Below are positions 16,490-24,581 of a DNA stretch of 64,000 nucleotides, one piece after another. The translations under genes were made by a program, and so were the position numbers. The DNA is taken from the NCBI GenBank assembly GCA_024233115.1, contig JACKQB010000005.1, forward strand, positions 62,001 to 126,000, written 5' to 3'. The notes beneath the pieces were generated by a model. It did no database searches. It had not been told where the DNA came from and was given only the letters and a program-made list of their open reading frames with translations. The DNA comes from Akkermansiaceae bacterium. GTDB taxonomy: Bacteria; Verrucomicrobiota; Verrucomicrobiia; Verrucomicrobiales; Akkermansiaceae. The first letter of the stretch is position 1. Each line of letters begins with the position of its first letter.

Positions 16490-17044
16490 CTACCTGCCTT
16501 CTGGCTTTTTGCTGGGAGCCGGGTCTTTGGCAGGCACAAACTTGAGTACAATCCCGTTGATGCAGTATCGTTTATCGGTCGGGGTGTTGTATCCTTCACC
16601 CACAAAAACATGTCCCAGGTGGGCGTCGCAGACGGCGCAGCGGACCTCGGTGCGTGAGCCGTCGGGGTCGGGGATGACTTTGACGTTTTTAGCCTTGGAC
16701 GGATCGTAAAACGATGGCCAGCCGCAGCCCGAGTCGAATTTCACTTTGGAGGAAAACAGTTCGGCGTTACAACCGACACAGTAGTAGGTGCCGGCACCCT
16801 GTTGCTTGAACTGTTTGTAAACCTCCCCGTGCGGCCGCTCGGTGCCCGACTGGCGGGCTACCCGGTACTGCTCGGGAGTAAGTTGCTGGCGCCATTCGGC
16901 ATCGGATTTCCTGACGGGTTTGGCGGGCTGTGCGGGTGTTTGATCGGATGTGGCCATGGCTTGCTGGGATTGTGCGTTGATCATCAGCGTGGCGGCGACA
17001 CCAGCTGCGACCAGGATGAGAAGGATACGTAACGGGGTTTTCAT
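16490..17044 (-). CDS. msrB: Exported peptide-methionine (R)-S-oxide reductase
   Basis: A 184-residue MsrB. Residues 1-25 form a signal peptide or membrane anchor, so it acts outside the cytoplasm. The MsrB domain spans about 45-175: WRQQLTPEQYRVARQSGTER, zinc-site cysteines C89/C92 (CVGC) and C136/C139 (CAVC), the FDSGCGWPSF motif with C107, and the catalytic RYCING C161. It reduces methionine-R-sulfoxide in oxidised proteins. The start at 17044 is chosen because it begins the hydrophobic segment; 17062 is also in frame. It lies 79 bp downstream of mlaE on the same strand and may be co-transcribed with it. Confidence 0.93.
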   Translation of the reverse strand: MKTPLRILLILVAAGVAATLMINAQSQQAMATSDQTPAQPAKPVRKSDAEWRQQLTPEQYRVARQSGTERPHGEVYKQFKQQGAGTYYCVGCNAELFSSKVKFDSGCGWPSFYDPSKAKNVKVIPDPDGSRTEVRCAVCDAHLGHVFVGEGYNTPTDKRYCINGIVLKFVPAKDPAPSKKPEGR

Positions 17045-17123
17045 CTTAGGGGTGGGATGCATGGGCGGGCCGGTTTATTCCCCCGGCGATGCATCCCGGT
17101 CAATGCGTGCCGTCTTGCCGGGT

Positions 17124-17915
17124 TCAACCGGCCAGGCCGATGGGGAAAAAGATATTCAGCAGCATGGTCAGGAAAAAATTGGTGATCAGGATGGCGAGTG
17201 AGGAGAAGACCATCGCATGGGTGGTTCCCTTGCCAACCCCGACGGCGCCATGGGTGGCCTGGAGACCCTGGTGACAGGAGATGATGACGATGAGGATGCC
17301 AAAGATAAAACCCTTGATCAGGGCGATGTAGATATCAGCCAGCTCGGTATGCCCGCGGGTGTGATACACCCACCAGGCTTCGGAGACCCCGAATGCCTGG
17401 GTGCCGACAATCCATGCCGCACCGATACCCAGTGCGGCGGCCTCCGTGATCAGCAGGGGCACGGAAACCAGCATCGCAAGAAACCGGGGGGTGACCAGGA
17501 AATCGATCGGGTTGACACTCATCGACCGCAGCGCGTCGATCTGCTCGGTGACACGCATGGTGCCAATTTCAGCGGCCATCGAGGCACCCACCCGACCCGA
17601 TAACATCACGCCGGTGAGGACCGGCCCCAGCTCCCTGAGCATACCTACGCTGACCAATGCCCCGCCCATGGATTCCATCTTCAGCCCGCTCAGCTGGAAC
17701 AATCCCTGGGCCGCGAGAACGGCGCCGACAAAGGCACCGGTGATCAGGACGACCGGTTGGGAGTGAAAGCCGATCTCGACGATTTGGTCGAAGAATCGAC
17801 ACCACCTTCGTTTGCCGAACAGCAGGGATTCACCAATCTTCAACGACAGGTCAGTGAGTTGACCGAGGTAGTCAAGAAAACCCAACATGGGGCGGCCGAG
17901 GGCGCGGAGTGGCAT
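17124..17915 (-). CDS. mlaE: MlaE/YrbE-type ABC transporter permease
   Basis: A 263-residue MlaE-family permease for phospholipid traffic between the inner and outer membrane. Typical features are HSQPVVLITGAFVGAVLA, LRELGPVLTGVMLSGRVGA (the conserved cytoplasmic coupling motif), EIGTMRVTEQIDAL and the later hydrophobic helices. No MlaF ATPase or MlaD partner is adjacent: the neighbours are msrB and a small repeat protein. The start is uncertain; I use 17915, while 17957 and 17888 are also ATG. A heptamer-repeat leader (17933-17960) lies just upstream, with no Shine-Dalgarno sequence. Confidence 0.88.
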   Translation of the reverse strand: MPLRALGRPMLGFLDYLGQLTDLSLKIGESLLFGKRRWCRFFDQIVEIGFHSQPVVLITGAFVGAVLAAQGLFQLSGLKMESMGGALVSVGMLRELGPVLTGVMLSGRVGASMAAEIGTMRVTEQIDALRSMSVNPIDFLVTPRFLAMLVSVPLLITEAAALGIGAAWIVGTQAFGVSEAWWVYHTRGHTELADIYIALIKGFIFGILIVIISCHQGLQATHGAVGVGKGTTHAMVFSSLAILITNFFLTMLLNIFFPIGLAG

Positions 17916-17932
17916 GACCGTGATTATAAGTT

Positions 17933-17960
17933 GCAAACAGCAAACACCAAACACCAAATT
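17933..17960 (-). repeat. Heptamer leader array, mlaE
   Basis: Four 7-nt units, read on the plus strand as GCAAACA twice, then CCAAACA, then CCAAATT. They end 17 bp before the mlaE start. They are G-rich on the mRNA strand, unlike the other arrays here. Confidence 0.75.
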
Positions 17961-18001
17961 TGATTAAACCGCCGACGCCTGCCTTTCCAGCGTTGCCACA
18001 C

Positions 18002-18032
18002 AAAAAAACCGCTCCAGTTTCCTGAAGCGGTT
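18002..18032 (-). terminator. Intrinsic terminator of the Cys/Lys repeat protein gene
   Basis: On the minus strand the stem AACCGCT/AGCGGTT, extended by CAG/CTG, is followed by seven T. Confidence 0.88.
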
Positions 18033-18059
18033 TGCGGGTAAAAATAAATGGCGGGTCGA

Positions 18060-18368
18060 TTACTCAGCCTTCTTGGCGCCTTCGTCGTCTTTTTTAGCGC
18101 CGTCGCCGTCTTTCTTGCAGCCGCCGTCCTTGCACTTGTTGTCGAAGGATGCGGTCAGCGCTGGCTCGTCGTCTTTTTTACAGCCGTCACCTTTCTTTTT
18201 GCAGCCGCCGTCCTTGCACTTGTTGTTGAAGGTTACGGTCAGGGCTGGCTCGTCGTCTTTTTTACAGCCGTCACCTTTCTTTTTACAGCCGCCGTCTTTA
18301 CAACAGTCGGCTGATACGGAAGAGAACGTGGCGGCGAGGGCAAAGGCGGATGCGATAAGTAGTTTCAT
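18060..18368 (-). CDS. Small exported Cys/Lys-rich three-repeat protein
   Basis: 102 residues. A signal peptide MKLLIASAFALAATFSSVSA is followed by three near-identical repeats of about 28 residues, each starting with the core CKDGGCKKKGDGCKKDDE and then PALT-x-(T/S)F and NK. The first unit has an extra Cys (DCCKDGG); the third loses its last Cys (GDGAKK). The Cys, Asp and Lys pattern suggests metal binding or disulfide crosslinking in the periplasm or outside. I recognise no family. The open frame runs upstream to 18680, but the signal peptide and terminator context favour 18368. It has its own terminator and an A/C-rich leader. Confidence 0.8.
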   Translation of the reverse strand: MKLLIASAFALAATFSSVSADCCKDGGCKKKGDGCKKDDEPALTVTFNNKCKDGGCKKKGDGCKKDDEPALTASFDNKCKDGGCKKDGDGAKKDDEGAKKAE

Positions 18369-18512
18369 TGGGTATGGTTTGGTAGGTTGTTTGGTTTTCG
18401 GGTTGTTTATTAGCTTGGCTTGCCAGGTCTGTTGGCTGACAAACGTATCCCGTTGGCTGAAGCCGGTACGAGATACTTCCAGTACGATATGCCATTTCTG
18501 ACGCCGCGCAAC

Positions 18513-18529
18513 AAAAAAAAAAAAAAAAA
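18513..18529. repeat. Run of 17 A
   Basis: Homopolymer in the gap between HU and the repeat protein. Such a run is prone to slippage and to sequencing error; it affects no gene that I call. Confidence 0.8.
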
Positions 18530-18563
18530 GATGACCCCAAAAATGCTGGCTTGATCGCCGTGC

Positions 18564-18600
18564 AAAAAAAGCCCCGCGCCACACAGGGTGACACGGGGCT
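18564..18600 (-). terminator. Intrinsic terminator of the HU gene
   Basis: On the minus strand the stem AGCCCCG/CGGGGCT is followed by seven T, 50 bp after the HU stop. Confidence 0.88.
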
Positions 18601-18649
18601 GGTTGATGACTTAGCAAAAGTATCTTTTCAAAAAAATGAGAAAAAATGC

Positions 18650-18925
18650 TTAGAGGGAACCTTTCAAGCTGGATGAGCACTTGAAACCAACGGTCTTGGA
18701 AGCCTTGATTTTCATGGCTTCACCAGTCTTGGGGTTGCGTCCCATACGGGCTGCACGTGATTTGACTTCAAAAGTGCCAAAGCCAATAAGTTGGACTTTA
18801 CCATCTTTCTTGACACCTTTGGCGATGCTTTCAAGCACAGCTGCGAGTGAGTCTTCGGCACAACGCTTGGTGGCGTCTTTACCCATTTTCTTTTGAATTG
18901 CTTCGACGAGTTCGGATTTGTTCAT
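18650..18925 (-). CDS. hup: HU-family DNA-binding protein
   Basis: A 91-residue histone-like protein with the whole HU/IHF fold: MNKSELVEAIQKKMG helix, then VQLIGFGTFEVKSRAARMGR and NPKTGEAMKIKASKTVGFK, where the proline in NPKTGE is the DNA-intercalating position. It ends in a short CSSSLKGSL tail. It compacts and bends DNA as a dimer. The gene stands alone between its own terminator and an A/T-rich upstream region (18926-19010). Whether it is the main HU of the cell or one of several cannot be seen. Confidence 0.95.
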   Translation of the reverse strand: MNKSELVEAIQKKMGKDATKRCAEDSLAAVLESIAKGVKKDGKVQLIGFGTFEVKSRAARMGRNPKTGEAMKIKASKTVGFKCSSSLKGSL

Positions 18926-19155
18926 AACGGTGATTTTTTGCCATTGATCATTCGTAATGTAAAGTTAAATAATTATCTATTTTCACTAGGGATTGCTTGA
19001 CTTGTGGCGTTTTTTTGATCCGGCGGCGGATATTCCCGTTGGCTGTAGCCCCCTGTTTTAGGGAAAGTCGCTCTGTTAGTATGTGTTAGAGGCGCATATT
19101 CCCTCCGTGCAATGGTCATTGACGCAAGCTGCACGATGTGCGAAAAAAAGGGTAT

Positions 19156-20511
19156 ATGGGAATGGATGCGGTGACTGGAATCGAGCGCGCGGCAAGGTCT
19201 GTTAGGTCGGTCGCTTCAGCGATGCCCTTGAGGCAACAAATGGAAGCCGAGCTTGCCGATGCCGAGGCGGCCCAGCAGCGGGGGTATTTCCTGCCTGACG
19301 AGGATGAGAGGATACGCGAAGTGTTCGCGCGGTATCTTTCCGTGCGGGCGGTGCTGCTGGAGGTGGTCGAGTCGATCCAGCCGATGCTCGACCGGGTGGA
19401 GTCACGCGAGGCGGCGGCGGGTGATGGAGCCGACTGGAATGCCAGGCTGAGAGCCTTTGTGGTTGGGTTCACTGCCGCCACGATGCTGGTGAGGTCGGCG
19501 ACCTTTATCGTCGATTTGGCACGCGAGCGGCCGGTGGTCTGGAAAAAGCTCGATGAGGCCGAGCCCCGCTATGGAATTCCGGTGAAGAGTTTTACCCGGG
19601 TGTATAAAAACCTAGGCTCGTCGCGCAGGATGTGGAGGTTTCACGAGGCGATGATGTTTTTCGAGGTGCACGGTGAGGATATCGCCGGACTGGCAGAGGA
19701 TAGGGTGGTCGGGGAGCTGGTCGCCATCCTCGGCGAGGAAGCTCCCTTTTTACAGTACCGGAAACGCGACTACCTGAAGCGGAAATGGGATTACCGTCTC
19801 CATTCCTTCAAGCGACGCCATGTTTCCGGTTATAAAAAGGTCATGTTTCATCTGTTGAAACTCAGTGGCAGTGCGATCGCGGAGATGAAACAGCCGTTTA
19901 TCAAGCCGTCGGGGCAAGGCAAGCGGGTGACGGCGGAAGTGATCGCAACCATCAAGCCGCTGCTGCGGGCGGGTGATGTCTTTATCACCAGGCACGATGA
20001 CGCGATGAGTAATCTGTTTCTACCCGGATTCTGGCCACACGCTGCTTTATATATAGGGGGGAAAAAGGAACGGCGCGAGCTGGGTGTCTTTCTCGGCGAT
20101 TCGGACGGTCGATGTCTGGACGGGTTCCACTTCCTGGAGGCCAAAAAGGACGGCGTCCTGTTCCGCCCGATGGCGGAGACCCTGCAGGTGGATGCTTTTC
20201 TGGTGCTCAGGCCGAGGCTGGACCCGCAGTTCAGGGCCGAGGCCTTGAAGCGCGCACTGAGCCACGAGGGGAAACTGTACGATTTTATGTTCGATTTCCG
20301 AAAAGCGGACCGGCTGGCCTGCACAGAGGTGGTCTACCGCAGCTACCATGGCATCGGGCCGGCGTCGAAGCCGCTTGCTTTTCAGCTGAAGCGTCATTCC
20401 GGCCGCCCCTGCCTGTCAGCGGAAGACCTCATCGAGCAGGCCCTGGCCTCGGGCGGTTTTGAAAGGGTCGCGGATTTCGGGGTGGAGCAGGACATCGTCC
20501 GGGTATATTAA
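19156..20511 (+). CDS. YiiX/YebB-like permuted NlpC/P60 cysteine hydrolase
   Basis: About 451 residues. The C-terminal half (from about 270) looks like the YiiX permuted papain-fold family: LRAGDVFITRHDDAMSNLFL, the histidine in GFWPHAALYIGG, a glutamate in FLEAKKDGV, and the cysteine in RLACTEVVYRSYHG. In the permuted fold the His comes before the Cys, as here. Such enzymes may cut amide or ester bonds in peptidoglycan or lipids. The N-terminal 260 residues are helical and unassigned, with a possible membrane-near segment FVVGFTAATMLVRSATFIVD. No signal peptide is seen. Start options are 19156 and 19162 (ATG) or GTG 19138; an AAGGG 9 nt before 19162 fits that start best. The gene precedes the ATP synthase operon by 181 bp. 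Confidence 0.75.
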   Translation: MGMDAVTGIERAARSVRSVASAMPLRQQMEAELADAEAAQQRGYFLPDEDERIREVFARYLSVRAVLLEVVESIQPMLDRVESREAAAGDGADWNARLRAFVVGFTAATMLVRSATFIVDLARERPVVWKKLDEAEPRYGIPVKSFTRVYKNLGSSRRMWRFHEAMMFFEVHGEDIAGLAEDRVVGELVAILGEEAPFLQYRKRDYLKRKWDYRLHSFKRRHVSGYKKVMFHLLKLSGSAIAEMKQPFIKPSGQGKRVTAEVIATIKPLLRAGDVFITRHDDAMSNLFLPGFWPHAALYIGGKKERRELGVFLGDSDGRCLDGFHFLEAKKDGVLFRPMAETLQVDAFLVLRPRLDPQFRAEALKRALSHEGKLYDFMFDFRKADRLACTEVVYRSYHGIGPASKPLAFQLKRHSGRPCLSAEDLIEQALASGGFERVADFGVEQDIVRVY

Positions 20512-20692
20512 GGAGCCTTAAAGAGACGAGCCGGGTTGATGCTGGTATGAGCCATGGAACGGGCTATATCCCTTTTGTGCAAACACTTGGATGATACCGG
20601 GGGGCTTTGTGAAAAATTTCACAAATAGACTTGCAGTGCCAATGGCAGCGCGATATAGCCCCGTCCGCCCGACGAACTATCGACTTCTTTTT

Positions 20693-21562
20693 ATGGCTCA
20701 GCTTTTCTCAGTGCGTACACTTATCACCTCCCTTCTTCTCCTCTTGCCCGGTATGGCATTTGCAGGGGAGGAGGCCCACGCCCTGCCGCTCTACGCCGAG
20801 GAAATCATCGACGGTGTGCCGATTACCAACTCGATGGTCATGGTCTGGTTGGCGGCCGTCATCATCATCGTTTTCTGCCGGTCCGCAACCAGGAAAATGA
20901 AGCTGGTCCCGACCGGGCTGCAGAATTTCGCCGAATGGGTGGTCGAGAGCCTCTATACCTTCCTTGAGGGCATTCTGGGCAAGGATCTTTGCAAGCGGAC
21001 CTTCTGGTTTTTTGCCACCATTTTCCTGATGATCCTCGTCTGTAACTGGTCGGGCCTCATTCCCGGCATGGGCACGGTCGGCCGGATCGACAACGGCCAT
21101 TACACCCCCTTCCTGCGCGGTGCCAACGCCGACCTGAACATGACCGCCGGCATGGCCATCACCTTTGCCCTCCTCTGGGTCTACTGGGCCGTCAGCGAAA
21201 ACGGCATCAAGGGCTTCCTCGCCCACATTTTCGCCCCCAAGGGCAAATTCGGCGGCCTGATGAAGATCTTTATGATCGTCATCTTCTTCGCCGTCGGCCT
21301 GCTTGAGGTGGTCTCCATCCTGATGCGCCCGGTCGCGCTGACCTTCCGTCTCTACGGCAACATCTTCGCCGGTGAGAATATCCTCGAGTCGATGATGCAC
21401 GCGGTGCCCTCCTATCTCGCCTGGCTGCCCCCCATGCCGTTCTACTTCATGGAGCTTCTGGTCGGCCTGATCCAGGCCCTTGTGTTCATGCTCCTTACCG
21501 CGGTCTTCCTCAAACTCATCTGCGACCACGGCGACTCCCACGACGAGGAGCACGCCCACTAA
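20693..21562 (+). CDS. atpB: F0F1 ATP synthase subunit a
   Basis: A 289-residue membrane subunit that carries protons to and from the c-ring. The key arginine lies in the helix VALTFRLYGNIFAGEN; NWSGLIPGMG and the C-terminal LVGLIQALVFMLLTAVFLKL are also typical. The tail is rich in His, Asp and Glu. The start at 20693 yields an N-terminus that looks like a cleavable signal peptide (MAQLFSVRTLITSLLLLLPG then MAFAGEE), unlike E. coli subunit a. The frame is open to 20591 but without a better start. It is the first gene of atpBEFHAGDC; no atpI is found just upstream. Confidence 0.95.
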   Translation: MAQLFSVRTLITSLLLLLPGMAFAGEEAHALPLYAEEIIDGVPITNSMVMVWLAAVIIIVFCRSATRKMKLVPTGLQNFAEWVVESLYTFLEGILGKDLCKRTFWFFATIFLMILVCNWSGLIPGMGTVGRIDNGHYTPFLRGANADLNMTAGMAITFALLWVYWAVSENGIKGFLAHIFAPKGKFGGLMKIFMIVIFFAVGLLEVVSILMRPVALTFRLYGNIFAGENILESMMHAVPSYLAWLPPMPFYFMELLVGLIQALVFMLLTAVFLKLICDHGDSHDEEHAH

Positions 21563-21652
21563 TTTTCAAACAACCCTTTCCCCGATCTGACCATGGGCAA
21601 ACCGTGGGGGTCGATGAAAACAACAATAACCAAAACCAACCAACCAAAAACC

Positions 21653-21889
21653 ATGACACTCGAACTCATTGAAATGCTTGCAGCTGAAGGTCTCCGCGGA
21701 AACCTCCACGTCGGTCTCGCAGCCCTCGGTGCTGGACTCGGTATCGGTCTCATCGGCTCCAAAGCCGCCGAAGCCACCGGTCGTAACCCAGGTGCACAAG
21801 GTGGTATCCTTACCATCGCCATCATTCTGGCGGCTCTTGTGGAAGGTATCGTGTTCTTCGCGATCTTCCTTGCCAACAACGCCCAGTAA
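21653..21889 (+). CDS. atpE: F0F1 ATP synthase subunit c
   Basis: 78 residues forming the hairpin that builds the rotor ring. Helix 1 has the glycine pattern AALGAGLGIGLIGSKAAE, the polar loop is GRNPGAQG, and helix 2 carries the ion-binding carboxylate E64 in ALVEGIVFFAIFL. The residues after E64 (GIVFF) lack the Ser/Thr and Tyr ligands of known sodium-binding c subunits, so proton coupling is more likely. The start is at 21653 (MTLELIEML); an upstream in-frame start at 21593 is rejected as too long for the family. An A/C-only leader precedes the start with no Shine-Dalgarno sequence. Confidence 0.95.
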   Translation: MTLELIEMLAAEGLRGNLHVGLAALGAGLGIGLIGSKAAEATGRNPGAQGGILTIAIILAALVEGIVFFAIFLANNAQ

Positions 21890-21964
21890 TCTACCTGGTG
21901 TGGGGGTCATCATCCGGTGACTCCCACACTCTCTTTTTCCTATCTACTCTACACTCTTTCCGGC

Positions 21965-22501
21965 ATGATTGACTCTTTTAACTTCCTCGCCAGCAACGCG
22001 ATTACCGAGGTAACCGACCCGTTTAATGTCAAATGGTCGCTGCTCATCGCGCAAACGATCAACTTCCTCGTGGTTGCTTTCGTGCTGAAGAAATTTGCCT
22101 TTGGTCCCATCCAGAACATGCTGGAGCAGCGCCGTATGCGTATTGCCGAGGGCGAAGACAAACTGAAACGCATCGAGCAGCAGCTTGCCGACTCCGAGCA
22201 ACGCACCCAGGAGGCCATCGATAAAGCCAACGCGGACGCCCAACGCCTCATCTCCGAGGCCAAGGAGAGCGCCGCCTCACTTTCAGAGAAAAAAGCCCAG
22301 GAAGCCGTTGCCAACGCCCAGCAGATCCTCGCCAAGGCCGAGGAAGCCGCCAAGGCCGAGCGCAAGACTATGGCCGCCGAACTCAAAAAGGAATTTGGCC
22401 GACTCGTCACCGCCACCACCGCCGCCGTCACCGGCAAGGAACTCACCGATGCCGACCAAAAACGCATCAACGAGGAGGCTCTCAAAAGTGTCGAAGGCTA
22501 A
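21965..22501 (+). CDS. atpF: F0F1 ATP synthase subunit b
   Basis: 178 residues. One N-terminal membrane helix (LLIAQTINFLVVAFVLKKF) leads into a long charged coiled coil (about residues 50-160, rich in Ala, Glu and Lys), the peripheral stalk that holds F1. The ATG at 21965 is chosen because it puts the helix near the usual position; 21917 would add 16 residues. Only one b-type gene is present in this operon, so the stalk is probably a b homodimer. Confidence 0.92.
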   Translation: MIDSFNFLASNAITEVTDPFNVKWSLLIAQTINFLVVAFVLKKFAFGPIQNMLEQRRMRIAEGEDKLKRIEQQLADSEQRTQEAIDKANADAQRLISEAKESAASLSEKKAQEAVANAQQILAKAEEAAKAERKTMAAELKKEFGRLVTATTAAVTGKELTDADQKRINEEALKSVEG

Positions 22502-22512
22502 CGGGCTTTCCT

Positions 22513-22547
22513 GATAACTTAATAACCATTAACGGATAACTGATACA
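22513..22547 (+). repeat. Heptamer leader array, atpH
   Basis: Five 7-nt units abut the GTG start exactly. Most end in AAC (for example CATTAAC and GGATAAC), and the last is TGATACA. There is no Shine-Dalgarno sequence. Confidence 0.8.
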
Positions 22548-22940
22548 GTGAAAGTCTCCAAGGATGCCGCCCGCGCCGCCCGCCGGATCTATCGCCTCTG
22601 CGCGCCGGAAGGTCGACTCGATGAGGATAAAATGCGCTCTGCCTTTAAAAAGATAGGTGCCGCCAAGCCTCGCGACTACCGCGCGATCATGCACTCCTTG
22701 CTTCGTCTGGTCCGTCTCGATGAGGCAAGCCGCCAGGCATCTATCGAAAGCGCCACCGAGCTTGATACCCCCAGCCGCGTCCGTATCGAGGAAAGCCTCA
22801 ACACCCAGTATGGTGTCGGTCTCTCCTTTTCCTATAACACCGATCCCGCGCTCCTCGGTGGGGTCAAAATCCGCGTCGGCAACGACGTTTGGGACGGCAG
22901 TGTCCAGTCCCGCCTCGACCGCCTCACCAACGCATTTTAA
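22548..22940 (+). CDS. atpH: F0F1 ATP synthase subunit delta, short form
   Basis: 130 residues with a GTG start. The C-terminal part, ATELDTPSRVRIEESLNTQY then GVKIRVGNDVWDGSVQSRLD and RLTNAF, is the recognisable OSCP/delta C-terminal domain. Usual delta subunits have about 175-180 residues with a six-helix N-terminal bundle of about 105; only about 65 residues precede the C-terminal domain here. Position between atpF and atpA and the motif support the call. A different upstream start is not available in frame without running into atpF. How the shortened N-terminal domain grips alpha is not known. Confidence 0.88.
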   Translation: MKVSKDAARAARRIYRLCAPEGRLDEDKMRSAFKKIGAAKPRDYRAIMHSLLRLVRLDEASRQASIESATELDTPSRVRIEESLNTQYGVGLSFSYNTDPALLGGVKIRVGNDVWDGSVQSRLDRLTNAF

Positions 22941-22946
22941 ATGCTC

Positions 22947-22981
22947 TTCAATCTTCAAACTGAAAACTTCAAACTAATAAC
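22947..22981 (+). repeat. Heptamer leader array, atpA
   Basis: Five 7-nt units ending 3 nt before the ATG. TTCAAAC occurs twice, with TGAAAAC between and TAATAAC last. Confidence 0.85.
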
Positions 22982-22984
22982 GCC

Positions 22985-24517
22985 ATGAGCAGTATCCTCC
23001 AGGAACTTGAACAAGAAATCGCCAACGTATCATCGTCGGTCGCAAAAAGCAACGTCGGCACAGTCCGCACCATCGGTGACGGTGTCGCCAAGGTCGAAGG
23101 CCTGAGTGACGTGGCCCTCAACGAGATGATCGAATTCCCCGGCGGCCTCGTCGGCCTCGCCCTCAACCTTGAGGAAGCCGAAGTCGGTGTCGTGCTCCTC
23201 GGTGACTCCCTCCACATCAAGGAAGGTGACGAATGCAAGACCACAGGCAAGCTTCTCTCCGTTCCCGTTGGCGAAAACATGCTCGGCCGCGTTGTCGACA
23301 ACCTCGGTCGCCCGCTCGACGGCAAAGGCGAGATCGAAGCCGCCGATACCTACCCGGTCGAAAAAATCGCCCCCGGCATCATCAAGCGCAAGTCCGTTTC
23401 CGTTCCCGTGCAAACCGGTATCATGTCCATTGACGCCATGATCCCCATCGGCCGCGGCCAGCGTGAGCTGATCATTGGTGACCGCTCCACCGGAAAGACC
23501 ACCATCGCCGTCGATACCATCATCGCCCAGGCCCAGCAGAACAAGGCCGCCGCCGAAGGCCGCCTGAAGGATCACGATCCCCTCTACTGCATCTATGTGG
23601 CCGTCGGCCAGAAGCGTTCCAACATCGCCCGCACCGTGCAGACCCTCGAAGCCGCAGGTGCCATGGAAAACACCTGCATCGTTGCCGCATCCGCCTCTGA
23701 CTCCGCTGCCAACCAATACCTCGCACCCTACACCGGTTGCGCCATTGGTGAGTATCTGATGGACCAGGGCAAGGACGTGCTGATCGTATTTGACGACCTT
23801 TCCAAACACGCCGTGGCTTACCGCCAGGTGTCCCTCATTCTCGGCCGCCCATCCGGTCGTGAGGCGTTCCCCGGTGATGTGTTCTACCTCCACTCCCGCC
23901 TTCTTGAGCGTTCCGCGCGTCTTTCCGATGCCGCCGGCGGTGGCTCCATGACGGCCCTGCCGATCATCGAAACCCAGGCCGGTGACGTTTCCGCCTACAT
24001 TCCCACCAACGTGATTTCCATCACCGACGGTCAGATTTTCCTGGAAACCGACCTGTTCTACCAGGGTATCCGCCCCGCCATCTCCGTCGGTCTCTCCGTT
24101 TCCCGTGTGGGGTCCGCCGCCCAGACCAAGGCGATCAAAAAAGTCTCCGGAACCACCAAGCTCGACCTTGCCCAGTTCCGTGAACTCCAGGCATTCGCCG
24201 CCTTCGGCTCCGACCTCGACGATGCCACCCAGGGCAAGATCGACCGCGGCCAGCGCATCGTCGAACTCTTCAAACAGAACCAGTACAACCCCAAGTCACT
24301 CGAAATCGAGGTCGCCGTCCTCTGGTCCATGCAGAACGGTCACTTTGACGATGTCGATGTCGAGCGCATCAAGGAATGCCAGAACGCCCTTGAAGAATAC
24401 CTCACCAACCGCAAGGCCGATCTACTTCAGCTCATCGCTGACGAGAAAGCCCTCACCGACGGTGTCACGGAAGGCCTCCAGCAAGCCCTCGCCGACTTCA
24501 AAGCCTCCTGGAAGTAA
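22985..24517 (+). CDS. atpA: F0F1 ATP synthase subunit alpha
   Basis: 510 residues, full length. The P-loop is GDRSTGKTTIA (about residue 170) with the downstream LIVFDDLSKHAVAYRQ segment, and the alpha/beta signature PIIETQAGDVSAYIPTNVIS is present. It forms the non-catalytic nucleotide sites of the F1 hexamer. The N-terminus (SSILQELEQEIANVSSSVAK) would contact the delta subunit, which is short in this operon. It is preceded by a heptamer leader and no Shine-Dalgarno sequence. Confidence 0.97.
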   Translation: MSSILQELEQEIANVSSSVAKSNVGTVRTIGDGVAKVEGLSDVALNEMIEFPGGLVGLALNLEEAEVGVVLLGDSLHIKEGDECKTTGKLLSVPVGENMLGRVVDNLGRPLDGKGEIEAADTYPVEKIAPGIIKRKSVSVPVQTGIMSIDAMIPIGRGQRELIIGDRSTGKTTIAVDTIIAQAQQNKAAAEGRLKDHDPLYCIYVAVGQKRSNIARTVQTLEAAGAMENTCIVAASASDSAANQYLAPYTGCAIGEYLMDQGKDVLIVFDDLSKHAVAYRQVSLILGRPSGREAFPGDVFYLHSRLLERSARLSDAAGGGSMTALPIIETQAGDVSAYIPTNVISITDGQIFLETDLFYQGIRPAISVGLSVSRVGSAAQTKAIKKVSGTTKLDLAQFRELQAFAAFGSDLDDATQGKIDRGQRIVELFKQNQYNPKSLEIEVAVLWSMQNGHFDDVDVERIKECQNALEEYLTNRKADLLQLIADEKALTDGVTEGLQQALADFKASWK

Positions 24518-24547
24518 CCCGGCTCCCAAAGCCGGAACACTCTCCCC

Positions 24548-24581
24548 CAATAACGGATAACCAATAACTATTCTCTAACCC
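24548..24581 (+). repeat. Heptamer leader array, atpG
   Basis: Units CAATAAC, GGATAAC, then CAATAAC again, followed by less regular C/T/A sequence up to the GTG at 24582. Confidence 0.78.

Noticed and set aside
17085..17125. tRNA-like GGTTCAA near the msrB-mlaE gap
   Set aside because: No acceptor stem or anticodon arm can be formed; it is a GC-rich hairpin region at the end of mlaE.
18369..18680. N-terminal extension of the Cys/Lys repeat protein
   Set aside because: It would place the signal peptide in the middle and run through the HU terminator and the 17-A run.
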